Source of the DNA: an uncultured Gemella sp.
Lineage (GTDB): Bacteria; Bacillota; Bacilli; Staphylococcales; Gemellaceae
Assembly: GCF_900766305.1 (NCBI RefSeq)
Contig: NZ_CAAFUZ010000024.1
Span: 1-49,827, forward strand
DNA length: 49,827 nt
Direction: 5' to 3'
Shown here: positions 25,203 through 33,259 of the stretch, one piece after another
How positions within the stretch are numbered: the first letter of the stretch is position 1
Layout: the number at the start of each line of letters is the position of its first letter
Translations under genes and position numbers: made by a program
Notes under the pieces: generated by a model
Seen by the model: the letters and a program-made list of their open reading frames with translations, nothing else
Databases searched by the model: none
Told to the model about the DNA's origin: nothing

Positions 25203-26351
25203 TTATTTTTTGTTTCTTAAAATTGCGTAACTAACTAATGTAGAAGTTAACATTAGTGTAGTAGTTATGAAAAATGGTGTTGTATATTTTTCTAAGTATA
25301 GAGCTTCAGGTATTTTTGTAAGTACTACTGGAGTAAGAATTACACCAATATTACCACCTACTAAAATTATACTTGTTGCAAAGTTTATAAATTTGTTTTC
25401 CAATTTCTTAGAAATATAAAAGAAGTTAAATGACATTGTTCCAACAAAGCTGATTCCTATAAAAATAGCTGCGATATAAAATATAACAATATTATTTGTT
25501 AAGGCAAACAACCCACTCCCGATTGTCATGAAACTTAACATAATTGGTAAAGTTAGATTTTTAAATCTCTTAACAAGGATACCGAAGATAACTCCTGAAA
25601 GAATACCACTTAAAGCAAGAATCGTTAATAAATTTCTAGATACATCTGGTTGGTAGTGATATTTTTCTGCTAGTAGGGTAGGGATTTTAATAGTTGCTCC
25701 CATGTAAGAAATTCCTACTAAAAATGTTAGAAGAGTTAGAACTATAGTTTCCTTATGGAATTTAATGCTAACTTTTTTATTATTCACATTTTCTGCATTA
25801 GGCACGAATAATAGAAAAATTATAAATATAGGAAGTGCTAGAGCATAAACTAAAAATGTATATTGAATACCGTAAATTAGTAGATATCCAGAAATAAATG
25901 TAGTTAATGCTTTACCTATATTTAAGAATGCCGTTCTGAGTCCAATCATAGTACCACGGTGTTCTTCATCAAAGAAGTCACTTATCATACTAATAGAAAG
26001 GGAATTAAATAAACCAATACCAGCTCCAAGGAAAAGTCTACTAATTAAAACAACTTTAAAATTAGTTGTAAAAGCTGGTACAATACCAAAGATAAATATT
26101 AGTAGTAGCCCAAGAAGAACTGTATTTTTTTTACCAATAAACTTAATAACTCCATTGCTAAGAAGAACGAAGATTGTTATCATCATAGCTGGAATTGTAG
26201 CTAAACTCTCAACAGAAGCCAGACCTATATTAGGATTACTTTCATGATAAAATTTATATAGGTTTGGAATTACTGGAGAGATAGCAAGGTGTGACATTAA
26301 TAATATAGAAATACTAAGTAATGAAAACTTAGCGAATGAATTTAATTTCAT
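25203..26351 (-). CDS. MFS transporter, putative drug/metabolite exporter
   Basis: A 382-residue protein with 12 helices, motif A region GVIKFIGKKNTVLLGLLL and helix 4-5 region RLFLGAGIGLFNSLSISMISDFFDEEHRGTMIGLRTA, typical of the DHA1-like MFS. Substrate unknown. AGGAG lies before the ATG. Its promoter contains an inverted repeat over the -10, suggesting repression by an unlinked regulator. Confidence 0.78.
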   Translation of the reverse strand: MKLNSFAKFSLLSISILLMSHLAISPVIPNLYKFYHESNPNIGLASVESLATIPAMMITIFVLLSNGVIKFIGKKNTVLLGLLLIFIFGIVPAFTTNFKVVLISRLFLGAGIGLFNSLSISMISDFFDEEHRGTMIGLRTAFLNIGKALTTFISGYLLIYGIQYTFLVYALALPIFIIFLLFVPNAENVNNKKVSIKFHKETIVLTLLTFLVGISYMGATIKIPTLLAEKYHYQPDVSRNLLTILALSGILSGVIFGILVKRFKNLTLPIMLSFMTIGSGLFALTNNIVIFYIAAIFIGISFVGTMSFNFFYISKKLENKFINFATSIILVGGNIGVILTPVVLTKIPEALYLEKYTTPFFITTTLMLTSTLVSYAILRNKK

Positions 26352-26382
26352 TTTATTTCTCCTTTTTTCTTAGATATTTAAA

Positions 26383-26403
26383 CCTAACTTGAAAAAAGTT
26401 AGG
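26383..26403. other. Perfect hairpin in the 5' leader of the MFS gene
   Basis: CCTAACTT / AAGTTAGG around a 5-base loop, nested in outer arms CTTAG / CTAAG (26370 and 26409 areas). It would lie in the untranslated leader of the minus-strand MFS mRNA, just before the RBS. Confidence 0.45.
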
Positions 26404-26426
26404 AAAAAACTAAGTTTTATGAAAAC

Positions 26427-26466
26427 CATACTATACCAGTATAAAAAAAATATTAGACAAGGTCAA
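26427..26466 (-). promoter_or_regulatory. Promoter of the minus-strand MFS gene with operator-like repeat
   Basis: On the minus strand, TTGACC (complement of 26461-26466), 17 bases, TATACT (complement of 26438-26443). The plus-strand repeat ATACT/AGTAT around ATACC covers the -10, a typical repressor site position. Confidence 0.55.
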
Positions 26467-26578
26467 GTGATGAGGGGATAGTATAAGTAAAGTAAGAAAA
26501 CTACTAATCAAGGCTTGTTAATAATATGATAATAAGATAAAATAGAGATAACAATAATTATGGAAAGGTTTTGAGAAA

Positions 26579-27208
26579 ATGGCAAAAGCAGAAATTAAAA
26601 GAATAGTAATGGATATGGTAGATGAAAACTGCTATGTAGTATATAAAGATGGACGTGGAGTTATTGTAGATCCAGGTGAAGGTTTTGATAGAATACAAAA
26701 AGCTGTAGATGAATTAAATGTAAAGATCGAAGCTATATTATTAACGCATGCTCACTTTGATCATATTATGTCATTAGATGAATGTAGAAAACACTACGGA
26801 GTGCCGGTATATATTTCAGGATATGAACGTGATTGGTTACAAAATCCAGATTTTAATGGTTCAACATTATTCCGTTTGAGAAGACCACCTATGACTGAGC
26901 CAGCAGAATTCGAGTTTGAAGAAAATAAAAAATACGAGATTGCCGGTTTAAGTTTCACTGTATTACCAACACCAGGGCATTCTCCAGGTGGAGTATCATT
27001 TGATTTTGGTAAGTTTATTGTAGTGGGAGATGCACTATTTAGAAGCGGTTTTGGTCGTTATGATTTATATGGATCAGATTATGATGCACTAAAAAATTCA
27101 TTAGGTAATGTATTATTTAAGCTTGATGGAGCCAAAATAGTTTATCCAGGTCATGGGGATGAAACTACAATTGAAAGAGAAAGAAATCTAAATCTTATCG
27201 GTTTCTAA
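26579..27208 (+). CDS. MBL-fold metallo-hydrolase (glyoxalase II-like)
   Basis: A 209-residue metallo-beta-lactamase-fold hydrolase: THAHFDHIMSLDECRKHYG gives the HxHxDH metal site, PTPGHSPGGVSFDFG and VGDALFRSGFGRYDLYGSD give further ligands, and YPGHGDETTIERERN ends the site. This matches the YqgX/GloB-like group that hydrolyses thioesters such as S-lactoylglutathione analogues. True substrate unknown; the C-terminal glyoxalase II substrate domain is absent. Confidence 0.88.
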   Translation: MAKAEIKRIVMDMVDENCYVVYKDGRGVIVDPGEGFDRIQKAVDELNVKIEAILLTHAHFDHIMSLDECRKHYGVPVYISGYERDWLQNPDFNGSTLFRLRRPPMTEPAEFEFEENKKYEIAGLSFTVLPTPGHSPGGVSFDFGKFIVVGDALFRSGFGRYDLYGSDYDALKNSLGNVLFKLDGAKIVYPGHGDETTIERERNLNLIGF

Positions 27209-27253
27209 TTTTAAAAGTTATAATATTAATTTTTAAAAGTAGGGAGGAATTTT

Positions 27254-27751
27254 ATGAGAAAATATATAGGAAGATTGTATGTTGATTATTTTTTCTTTAA
27301 TATTTGGGCAATAAGCATAACATTTGTCGTGCTGGCTTCTGTGATTTTTAAGTTTACTGGTTTTGAAGAAGTGTTCGGTGTTGATACTTATATAATTCTA
27401 TGGGTAATATTAGGATTAGTTTTTCTAAATCATGTTATAGTTGTAATGCTAAGAGATAAATATGAATATAATACATTTTTTGAAATAACAGATGAACATT
27501 TTAAATTAGCTTCAACATCAATATATACATTTTTTAAATTGGAGAAAATAGCACCACTTAGAAATATATTAGATTACACAATTAAACAAAATATATTGTC
27601 GGAAAAATTCAACATTTACAAGGTTAGTATAAACACTGGTTCGGAAAAATTAAGTTTTTATGTTTCTAAAAAAGATGTAGAGAAACTAGAAAATTTATTA
27701 CTAACGATACTAGAGAATAATCTTAACTATAGGAGGTATAGAGATGAATAA
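27254..27751 (+). CDS. Membrane protein, probable bacterial PH-domain (YdbS-like) protein 1
   Basis: A 165-residue protein with two N-terminal transmembrane helices (about 15-35 and 45-68) and a C-terminal beta-rich region with a long helix (FEITDEHFKLAST, then KDVEKLENLLLTILEN). The layout fits bPH_2 proteins but the sequence is less typical than the two neighbours. It overlaps the next gene by 8 bases and begins a three-gene operon, RBS GGGAGG. Confidence 0.6.
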   Translation: MRKYIGRLYVDYFFFNIWAISITFVVLASVIFKFTGFEEVFGVDTYIILWVILGLVFLNHVIVVMLRDKYEYNTFFEITDEHFKLASTSIYTFFKLEKIAPLRNILDYTIKQNILSEKFNIYKVSINTGSEKLSFYVSKKDVEKLENLLLTILENNLNYRRYRDE

Positions 27752-29243
27752 TATTAAAAAGAGTCGAGTACACCCTATGGTTATTATGGATACAGTAATT
27801 ACAGGATTTAGATTGTTTGGTATCTTTATGGTGTTGGCATTAAAAGAGCAAAACTGGAAATATTATTTACTAGTTTTAGCAGGGTTTCTTCTACTAATAG
27901 TAATAGGTATTTTTGATTATTTTGTTAAAAGTTATGAAGTCCGAGATGGGGCATTAATTTATACAAAAGGAATAATAAATAAAGAAGTAAAAAATATAAA
28001 TCTTGAAAATATCCAGTCAATAGATATGAGTTCCAATATAATGTATCAAGCATTTAATCTGCTTTCTGTAGATATTAATCTTGTTGGAGGCAAGATTAGG
28101 ATAAAACCTTTGAAGAAGGAAATCGCATTAAATTTAATCGATATATTAAGAGATTTAAAACGAGATGAAGATACTTCTGTAGTTCATGAGAATACTGAAG
28201 AAGAGATTCAAAGAGAAATACTACGATTATCTGTAAAGGATCTTGCATTTTATGGATTGTTACGAGTTAGGTTCTTTGCTGCTTTAGGGTTAATACTTGC
28301 CTTAAATGACAAGATTCGAGATGTATTTAAGATTATTTTTGATAATGAAGCTTATTTTGATGAACTACTTCAAAAAAATGCCGAATCAGTTGCAGGGAAT
28401 ATAACAGCCTTATTTATAATAATTGGAATTTTCATGATTTTAGTAGTGTTAGCATCAATTATTTTTACGATTATAAAATATTATGACTTTATCCTTACGA
28501 CAAAAGATCATAATTTACTGTGTAAATATGGACTCTTAACGAAAAAATCATTAGTTATTGATATTGATAGAATTCAAAGCGTAAAATTAATATATCCGTT
28601 ACGTTATAGATTCTTTGGACTAGCGAAATTATCTGTTGAGACTTTGACAAATAATGTATCAGAAGATTTAAGTGAGCAAAAATCTACGATAGATGTCTTA
28701 CCATTGGTGAAGAAAGATTTTGCACAGGATTTTGTGAAAAATAATCTAGGTATTGATTTAGAACATTATGATAATTTAGAAAGTGAGAAAATACAACGTA
28801 AGGCAAGAATGGCGATGTATCGTTGGAGTTTATTTAATTGTAGCCCGCTCCCAATAATAGTATTTGCGATTTTATACTTTGCTAATGTTGACTTGAAGCT
28901 TGAGTATAAAATATTAGGTTCAGTTGCTCTTTATCTTGTCTTAGTTTCATATAGTATTTTAGTGAAAAATTATATGTTGAAATACAATGAACTTTCTTAT
29001 GATAGACATTACTTTAAAAATACATTTATGAGACAATTAACGATAATTACGGAGTTAATTAAGGTGAAAAAAGTAGGAACTATAAATAGTAGAACGAACT
29101 ATTTTATGAAAAAAAGGGACCTTTCTCATCTATCAATAAATTCTATTGGAGTAAACTCTGATATTAAGTTGAAATATTATGATAAAGGATATAAAGAAAA
29201 ATTAGAAAGAGATTTTATTATATCGGAGGTAGGTTATGAATAG
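27744..29243 (+). CDS. PH domain-containing membrane protein (YdbT-like)
   Basis: A 499-residue protein with about six transmembrane helices and repeated bPH_2 (DUF304) domains: the first at about 65-135 (YEVRDGALIYTKGIINKEVKNI, NIQSIDMSSNIMYQAFNLLSV), the second at about 245-330 (LLCKYGLLTKKSLVIDIDRIQSVKL), and a weaker third near the C-terminus (LSYDRHYFKNTF). Length and order match Bacillus YdbT (493 residues), encoded next to YdbS. In Bacillus YdbST has been linked to resistance to antimicrobial compounds. It overlaps both neighbours by 8 bases, so the three products probably form one complex. Confidence 0.78.
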   Translation: MNNIKKSRVHPMVIMDTVITGFRLFGIFMVLALKEQNWKYYLLVLAGFLLLIVIGIFDYFVKSYEVRDGALIYTKGIINKEVKNINLENIQSIDMSSNIMYQAFNLLSVDINLVGGKIRIKPLKKEIALNLIDILRDLKRDEDTSVVHENTEEEIQREILRLSVKDLAFYGLLRVRFFAALGLILALNDKIRDVFKIIFDNEAYFDELLQKNAESVAGNITALFIIIGIFMILVVLASIIFTIIKYYDFILTTKDHNLLCKYGLLTKKSLVIDIDRIQSVKLIYPLRYRFFGLAKLSVETLTNNVSEDLSEQKSTIDVLPLVKKDFAQDFVKNNLGIDLEHYDNLESEKIQRKARMAMYRWSLFNCSPLPIIVFAILYFANVDLKLEYKILGSVALYLVLVSYSILVKNYMLKYNELSYDRHYFKNTFMRQLTIITELIKVKKVGTINSRTNYFMKKRDLSHLSINSIGVNSDIKLKYYDKGYKEKLERDFIISEVGYE

Positions 29244-29727
29244 AATATTTGAAAAAAAATCACGTAATTTACCACAAAGGTCTATACAATATACGAGAAT
29301 ATACTTTGGGATATATGCTCTAGTTCTCTTATCACCAGTTATTGGTAAGAGTGTATATGATTACTTTAAAACTGAAATAAATTATAAATTTCTAGGTCTA
29401 GGTATATTAGTGATATTAATAATATATGCTTTAGTGGCTTTAGTCATCCCGCCTTTAGTAATTAGAAATTATTCTTACGAGATAGATGATATGGGGGTGT
29501 CTAGAGTCGAAGGAGTATTTTTCAAGAGTAAAAAAACTTTACCATATAATACTATTCAAGATGTTACTATAAATACAGGACCTATCTTAAATAAGTTTAA
29601 ATTAGCTAATGTACAAGTAACAGGAATATATAGCAAATTATCGATTGATTGTCTTTCAGTAAAAGAAGCGGAGAGGTTGAAAGAAAAAATTCTCCGAGAA
29701 AGAAGTAAATACAATATTGAATATTAA
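29236..29727 (+). CDS. PH domain-containing membrane protein (YdbS-like) 2
   Basis: A 163-residue protein with two transmembrane helices (about 25-45 and 52-75) and one bPH_2 domain: YEIDDMGVSRVEGVFFKSKK, LPYNTIQDVTINTGPILNKF, and a C-terminal helix KEAERLKEKILRERSKY. This is the better YdbS match. The last 22 codons recur in diverged form at 30145-30213, after a putative toxin-antitoxin locus. Confidence 0.78.
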   Translation: MNRIFEKKSRNLPQRSIQYTRIYFGIYALVLLSPVIGKSVYDYFKTEINYKFLGLGILVILIIYALVALVIPPLVIRNYSYEIDDMGVSRVEGVFFKSKKTLPYNTIQDVTINTGPILNKFKLANVQVTGIYSKLSIDCLSVKEAERLKEKILRERSKYNIEY

Positions 29728-29755
29728 TTTTACCATATCTTTTCAGGAGTTTTAT

Positions 29756-29784
29756 TTGACAATTATCTGATATTAGTTTAGAAT
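29756..29784 (+). promoter_or_regulatory. Promoter of the putative antitoxin RNA
   Basis: TTGACA (29756-29761), 17 bases, TAGAAT (29779-29784), a strong consensus promoter with no protein gene downstream, leading after only about 25 bases into a terminator hairpin. Confidence 0.7.
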
Positions 29785-29790
29785 ATAAGT

Positions 29791-29856
29791 ATAAAGAGTA
29801 AGTAAAAACATAAAAGTAAAACACTAGCACCCGTCACAATGCTAGTGTTTTTATTA
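29791..29856 (+). ncRNA. Putative type I antitoxin RNA (about 65 nt)
   Basis: A strong promoter would start a transcript near 29791 that ends at the hairpin AAACACTAGCA / TGCTAGTGTTT followed by TTATT (29819-29855). No ORF fits in this length. The small RNA is convergent to, and overlaps the 3' end of, the mRNA for a 33-residue membrane peptide on the other strand. This is the geometry of RNA II in the enterococcal par (fst) system. Expression has not been seen; the call is from layout. Confidence 0.5.
29819..29855. terminator. Bidirectional terminator shared by toxin and antitoxin transcripts
   Basis: Stem AAACACTAGCA / TGCTAGTGTTT with a loop CCCGTCACAA, T's following on both strands. Confidence 0.75.
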
Positions 29857-29874
29857 TGAAGAACATAATAAGGC

Positions 29875-29976
29875 TTATCGTTGTATATTAGAGTGCTTTT
29901 CATCAAGCCATTTACAAATATAATATGAAACTATATTTGTCATAATGTTAAGCACTGTTTGAGTAAGTATTTCCAT
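29875..29976 (-). CDS. Small membrane peptide, putative type I toxin
   Basis: A 33-residue ORF. The peptide starts MEILTQTVLN, has one hydrophobic stretch of about 18 residues ending SYYICKWLD, and a charged tail EKHSN. GAGGTGA lies 12 bases upstream and an extended -10 promoter lies at 30036-30044. The single transmembrane span followed by an aromatic-WL and charged tail resembles the Fst/Ldr toxin plan, but the Fst proline is absent. The mRNA would be about 215 nt and end in the shared terminator. The 5' end of the mRNA can pair with its stop-codon region. Toxicity is inference. Confidence 0.5.
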   Translation of the reverse strand: MEILTQTVLNIMTNIVSYYICKWLDEKHSNIQR

Positions 29977-30035
29977 AAAAGTATTTTATCACCTCATACT
30001 ATCGCAGGATTTGATTTGTTATCAACGACAAGTTA

Positions 30036-30044
30036 ATTATATCA
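30036..30044 (-). promoter_or_regulatory. Extended -10 promoter of the putative toxin mRNA
   Basis: Minus strand TGATATAAT, an extended -10 with weak -35. The expected start is near 30029, 53 bases before the peptide start. Confidence 0.5.
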
Positions 30045-30144
30045 TAGAAGAAGTCTAACGGGAAAATAATATTAATATCTATTTTGTATGTTAAGTGTGA
30101 ATAGGAAAAAATTCAAGTCGATAAGACGAGTTTTACCAATTCTA

Positions 30145-30213
30145 ATAGAAGAAGCGGAGAAACTAAAAGAAAAAATTCTCCAAGAAAGAAGCAAATACAA
30201 TATTGAATATTAA
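30145..30213 (+). pseudogene. Duplicated 3' end of the YdbS-like gene
   Basis: The 69 bases align with the last 23 codons of the gene ending at 29727 (about 90% identical over the final 64 bases), read in frame with the same end (KYNIEY then TAA). Differences include EKL for ERL and ILQ for ILR, so this is a diverged copy and not a recent duplication. The upstream reading frame does not continue as a PH protein. The two copies are direct repeats that bracket the toxin-antitoxin candidate. Confidence 0.75.
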
Positions 30214-30230
30214 TTATTTTATTTTATCGT

Positions 30231-30259
30231 TTGACAAATTAGAAAAAGTATATTAAAAT
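30231..30259 (+). promoter_or_regulatory. metK promoter
   Basis: TTGACA (30231-30236), 17 bases, TAAAAT (30254-30259), upstream of the SAM riboswitch. Confidence 0.75.
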
Positions 30260-30288
30260 CTAATATGCTGATAAAAGAAATATAAATA

Positions 30289-30434
30289 CTTATCAAGAGT
30301 GAGTGAGGGATAAGGCCCGTTGAACTCCAGCAACCTAATCAATTGATTAAGGTGCTTTCCTTAGCAAAGTTTACTTTGAACGATGAGGTAATAAATAAAG
30401 ACCTTGTCTATGTGATAAGGTCTTTTATTTATAT
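30289..30434 (+). promoter_or_regulatory. SAM-I (S-box) riboswitch with terminator, controlling metK
   Basis: The aptamer spans about 30289-30387: P1 arms CTTATC / GATGAG, AGAGTG, GAGGGATAAGGCCC, CCAGCAACC, AAGGTGCTTTCC. It is followed by a terminator AAATAAAGACCTTGTC / GATAAGGTCTTTTATTT (30391-30434). High SAM should stop metK transcription. Confidence 0.95.
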
Positions 30435-30505
30435 AATTTAAAAGATATTAAGGATCTAGAGGAGATTTGTATTAATATCAGACAAAAATATTTTAGGAGA
30501 AAAAA

Positions 30506-31687
30506 ATGAGCAAAACATATTTATTTACATCAGAATCAGTAACAGAAGGACACCCAGATAAAATTGCTGACCAAGTGTCAGATGCAATTTTAGATGCAAT
30601 TTTAGAGCAAGATCCATATGGACGTGTAGCTTGTGAAACTTGTGTAAACACAGGATTAGCAGTACTTGTAGGAGAAGTTTCAACAACAGCAAATGTTGAC
30701 TTCCAGCAAATCGTTCGTGATACAATTAATGAAATTGGATATAACGATCCTAATAAAGGATATTCAGGTGATCATATTTCAGTACTTGTTGGGTTAGATA
30801 AACAATCTCCAGACATCGCTCTTGGGGTTGACAATTCATTAGAAACAAAACAACAAAAAGAAGAAAATGAAGTAGGTGCTGGTGACCAAGGTCTTATGTT
30901 TGGATTCGCAACTAACGAAACACCAACATATATGCCACTACCAATTTACCTAAGTCAAAAACTTTCAAAACAATTAGCAGAAGTTAGAAAAAATGGAACT
31001 CTTACATACTTAGGTCCAGATGGAAAAGTACAAGTAACAATCGAATACGATGTAAACCACAAAGTTAATAGAATTGATACAATCGTAGTTTCTACACAAC
31101 ACGATGCAGATGTTACTCAAGAACAAATCCACGCTGATATTAAAAAATACGTAATTGAGCCATGTTTAGATAAAGATTTATTAGATGAAAATACTAAGTA
31201 CTTCATCAATCCAACAGGAAGATTCGTAATCGGTGGACCAGTAGGAGATGCTGGACTTACAGGACGTAAAATTATTGTTGATACATACGGTGGATTCTCA
31301 CGTCACGGTGGTGGAGCATTTAGTGGTAAGGATGCAACAAAAGTAGATAGATCAGGAGCTTATATGGCTAGATATATCGCTAAAAACATCGTTGCTAGTG
31401 GAATCTGTGATAAAGCAGAAGTACAATTAGCTTATGCGATTGGAGTAGCTCACCCAGTATCAATCTTTGTTGAAACATTCGGAACTTCAAAAGTTGACGA
31501 AGGGGATATCGTTAAAACTATTAAAGAAGAATTCCGTTTAACACCAAATGGAATCATCGAAACTTTAGATTTAAGAAAACCAATCTTCAAGAAAACGGCA
31601 GCTTACGGACACTTTGGACGTGAAGATGTAGAATTCACTTGGGAAAGAACTGACAAAGTAGAAGCATTTAAAAAATTATTAAAATAG
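30506..31687 (+). CDS. metK: S-adenosylmethionine synthetase
   Basis: A 393-residue enzyme that makes SAM from methionine and ATP. Conserved features: [54 protein letters not shown], and [19 protein letters not shown] with the active-site loop. Length matches the family. AGGAG precedes the ATG. It is monocistronic under the S-box leader and followed by a terminator. Confidence 0.97.
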   Translation: MSKTYLFTSESVTEGHPDKIADQVSDAILDAILEQDPYGRVACETCVNTGLAVLVGEVSTTANVDFQQIVRDTINEIGYNDPNKGYSGDHISVLVGLDKQSPDIALGVDNSLETKQQKEENEVGAGDQGLMFGFATNETPTYMPLPIYLSQKLSKQLAEVRKNGTLTYLGPDGKVQVTIEYDVNHKVNRIDTIVVSTQHDADVTQEQIHADIKKYVIEPCLDKDLLDENTKYFINPTGRFVIGGPVGDAGLTGRKIIVDTYGGFSRHGGGAFSGKDATKVDRSGAYMARYIAKNIVASGICDKAEVQLAYAIGVAHPVSIFVETFGTSKVDEGDIVKTIKEEFRLTPNGIIETLDLRKPIFKKTAAYGHFGREDVEFTWERTDKVEAFKKLLK

Positions 31688-31694
31688 TAGTACT

Positions 31695-31734
31695 AAAACG
31701 TAGAATAGGTATAGTCTTATTCTACGTTTTATAC
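31695..31734 (+). terminator. metK terminator
   Basis: Perfect stem AAAACGTAGAATA / TATTCTACGTTTT with a short loop. Confidence 0.88.
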
Positions 31735-31901
31735 TTTTATACTAAGATTGAAATATTTACATAGAATATATACTTCTTAGTATATTATTCTGTAAAATTA
31801 TATTTTTGGCCAGCATTTTAATTGCAAAAATTTTATTAATGTAGTTTAATATAAATAAGGACAAAAAGTGAAAAAAATATGAACAAATTGTGGAGGTAAT
31901 T

Positions 31902-32261
31902 ATGAACCTGTATGAACAAATAGGAGAAGAAAAGATTGATGAACTAGTTATGCATATGTATGACGATATTATACCAAATGACGATAGAATCAATCTTTTA
32001 TTTAATGATGGTTTTGATAAAATCAAAATAGAACAAAAACGATTTTTCAGATTATTCTTAGGACAGCCAGGTCATTCGATCTTTGCTACACCTGACTTAA
32101 GAAAAAAACATATGAAACTACCTATTTCTATAAAAGAAGCAAAATATTGGTTAGAAGACTTTGAATTAGCTTTAGATAGAATAGATATAGATCCTGCAAT
32201 TAAAAAATTCTTTAGCCAAAAAATTAATGCTTTAACGATGCAAATGATAAATACAATTTAA
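31902..32261 (+). CDS. Truncated haemoglobin (group II, YjbI-like)
   Basis: A 119-residue 2/2 globin: LYEQIGEEKIDELVMHMYDDI, FDKIKIEQKRFFRLFLGQPG with the distal-side aromatic residues, MKLPISIKEAKYWLEDFELALD with the F-helix region, and Trp in helix G. The proximal haem-ligand His is probably in LRKKHMKLPI. Such globins handle O2, NO or peroxide. ATG 31902 follows GGAGGT; an upstream in-frame GTG overlaps the RBS. Monocistronic. Confidence 0.85.
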   Translation: MNLYEQIGEEKIDELVMHMYDDIIPNDDRINLLFNDGFDKIKIEQKRFFRLFLGQPGHSIFATPDLRKKHMKLPISIKEAKYWLEDFELALDRIDIDPAIKKFFSQKINALTMQMINTI

Positions 32262-32268
32262 AAAAAGT

Positions 32269-32303
32269 AATCCCTCATTACTGACTTCAGTAGTGAGGGA
32301 TTT
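32269..32303. terminator. Bidirectional terminator between globin and tetR
   Basis: Stem AATCCCTCATTACTG / CAGTAGTGAGGGATT with one mismatch and a 4-base loop; T's on both outer sides. Confidence 0.85.
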
Positions 32304-32305
32304 AT

Positions 32306-32929
32306 TTATGCGACAACTTCGTCTTCATCCGATCTAGAGAATATTTCTCTTAGTGTCTCAGGAGAAGCAGTAGAAACAAATTTAATTGTAGATTTTATAT
32401 TATAAAGGAATGCTTCATCCTTGTGTATTCTATTAGCAGTTAATGCGCCTTGAATACTAGTGAATAACCATTCACTAACAGGATTACAAACATCTTCAGG
32501 TAGATTTCTATCGAATAATCCATCAGCAAGAAGTAAGCGCCAATTTTCCAATATATCACTACATTTTTCAGCGATAATTGGTGATAATTCTGCAGTTTCC
32601 ATAGCTAATAATGTTAGAGAGAAACCACTACGTTTACATGCTTTACCTTTTGATATAAAAAGATCAAAAACAGTTGTTAAATACTCCTCTAAAGTCCCTA
32701 ATTTCGGAGAAATTGTTTTAAATTCTTTTTTTACATTACTGTTGATTTTATCTAGTGCTTCTAGATAAATCTCATCCTTTCCTTTTGGAAAATAATAATA
32801 TACGCTTCCTTTAGGGGCTTTAGCTTTTTTAATGATATCCTGAACACTTGTCAGAGAATAGCCCTTAGTTCAAACTTTTTGGACAGTTGTTAAAATAATA
32901 TTTTCTTTTACTTTATTATTTAACGTCAT
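32306..32929 (-). pseudogene. TetR/AcrR family regulator (LmrA/YxaF type) interrupted by an in-frame TGA
   Basis: Reading from ATG 32929, with GGGAGTG 6-7 bases upstream, gives a full TetR of 207 codons except for TGA at codon 20 (32870-32872), inside the DNA-binding domain just before TKGYSLTSVQDIIKKA. After the stop the frame continues with KGSVYYYFPKGKDEIYLEAL and the LmrA/YxaF-type C-terminal domain (CKRSGFSLTLLAMETAEL). Only one base change separates it from a working gene. Readthrough, a recent null mutation or a sequence error are all possible. No drug pump is adjacent to suggest a target. Confidence 0.78.
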
Positions 32930-33201
32930 GTCATTCACTCCCTTGCTTTATTATTATAATTATATTATACAATTTTATGGTGATAAAATCAATATTCTAT
33001 AACAAAAATTTAAAAGATACTTGAATATACAAATATCAAATTTTCAATAATGGTAACGTATAATAGTTGAATGTAATATAGTTAAGTTTCTTGAAAAATA
33101 TAATAATATAAAAGATTATACTATAATAATCAGATTAAATTAAATAATATTTTTAATAAAATATACTTTCTGATAGTTTTAGGCTGATTTCTTTGCAATA
33201 T
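32930..33201. other. AT-rich intergenic spacer between tetR and psd
   Basis: The tetR promoter (TATAAT region on the minus strand, about 32950-32970) lies at the left. The middle shows only AT-rich sequence with no convincing gene, hairpin or RNA. Confidence 0.5.
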
Positions 33202-33230
33202 TTGTATTTAATCGACTTTTATAGTAAAAT
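33202..33230 (+). promoter_or_regulatory. psd promoter
   Basis: TTGTAT and TAAAAT separated by 17 bases. Confidence 0.6.
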
Positions 33231-33259
33231 ATAACATGATATTCAATAAGGAGACGGGT

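Noticed and set aside
29606..29830. Minus-strand 74-codon frame overlapping the end of the YdbS-like gene
   Set aside because: Overlaps a real gene and the shared terminator, with no RBS or recognisable features. The 33-codon frame at 29875-29976 has better signals.
32460..32768. Plus-strand 102-codon frame opposite the tetR gene
   Set aside because: The minus strand encodes an obvious TetR protein across the interval, including the region upstream of the shorter intact frame. The plus frame has no RBS or domain.
32870..32872. TGA read as tryptophan (alternative genetic code)
   Set aside because: All other genes read normally with the standard bacterial code and use TGG for tryptophan, and no other in-frame TGA was needed. 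The position in TetR proteins is not a conserved tryptophan.
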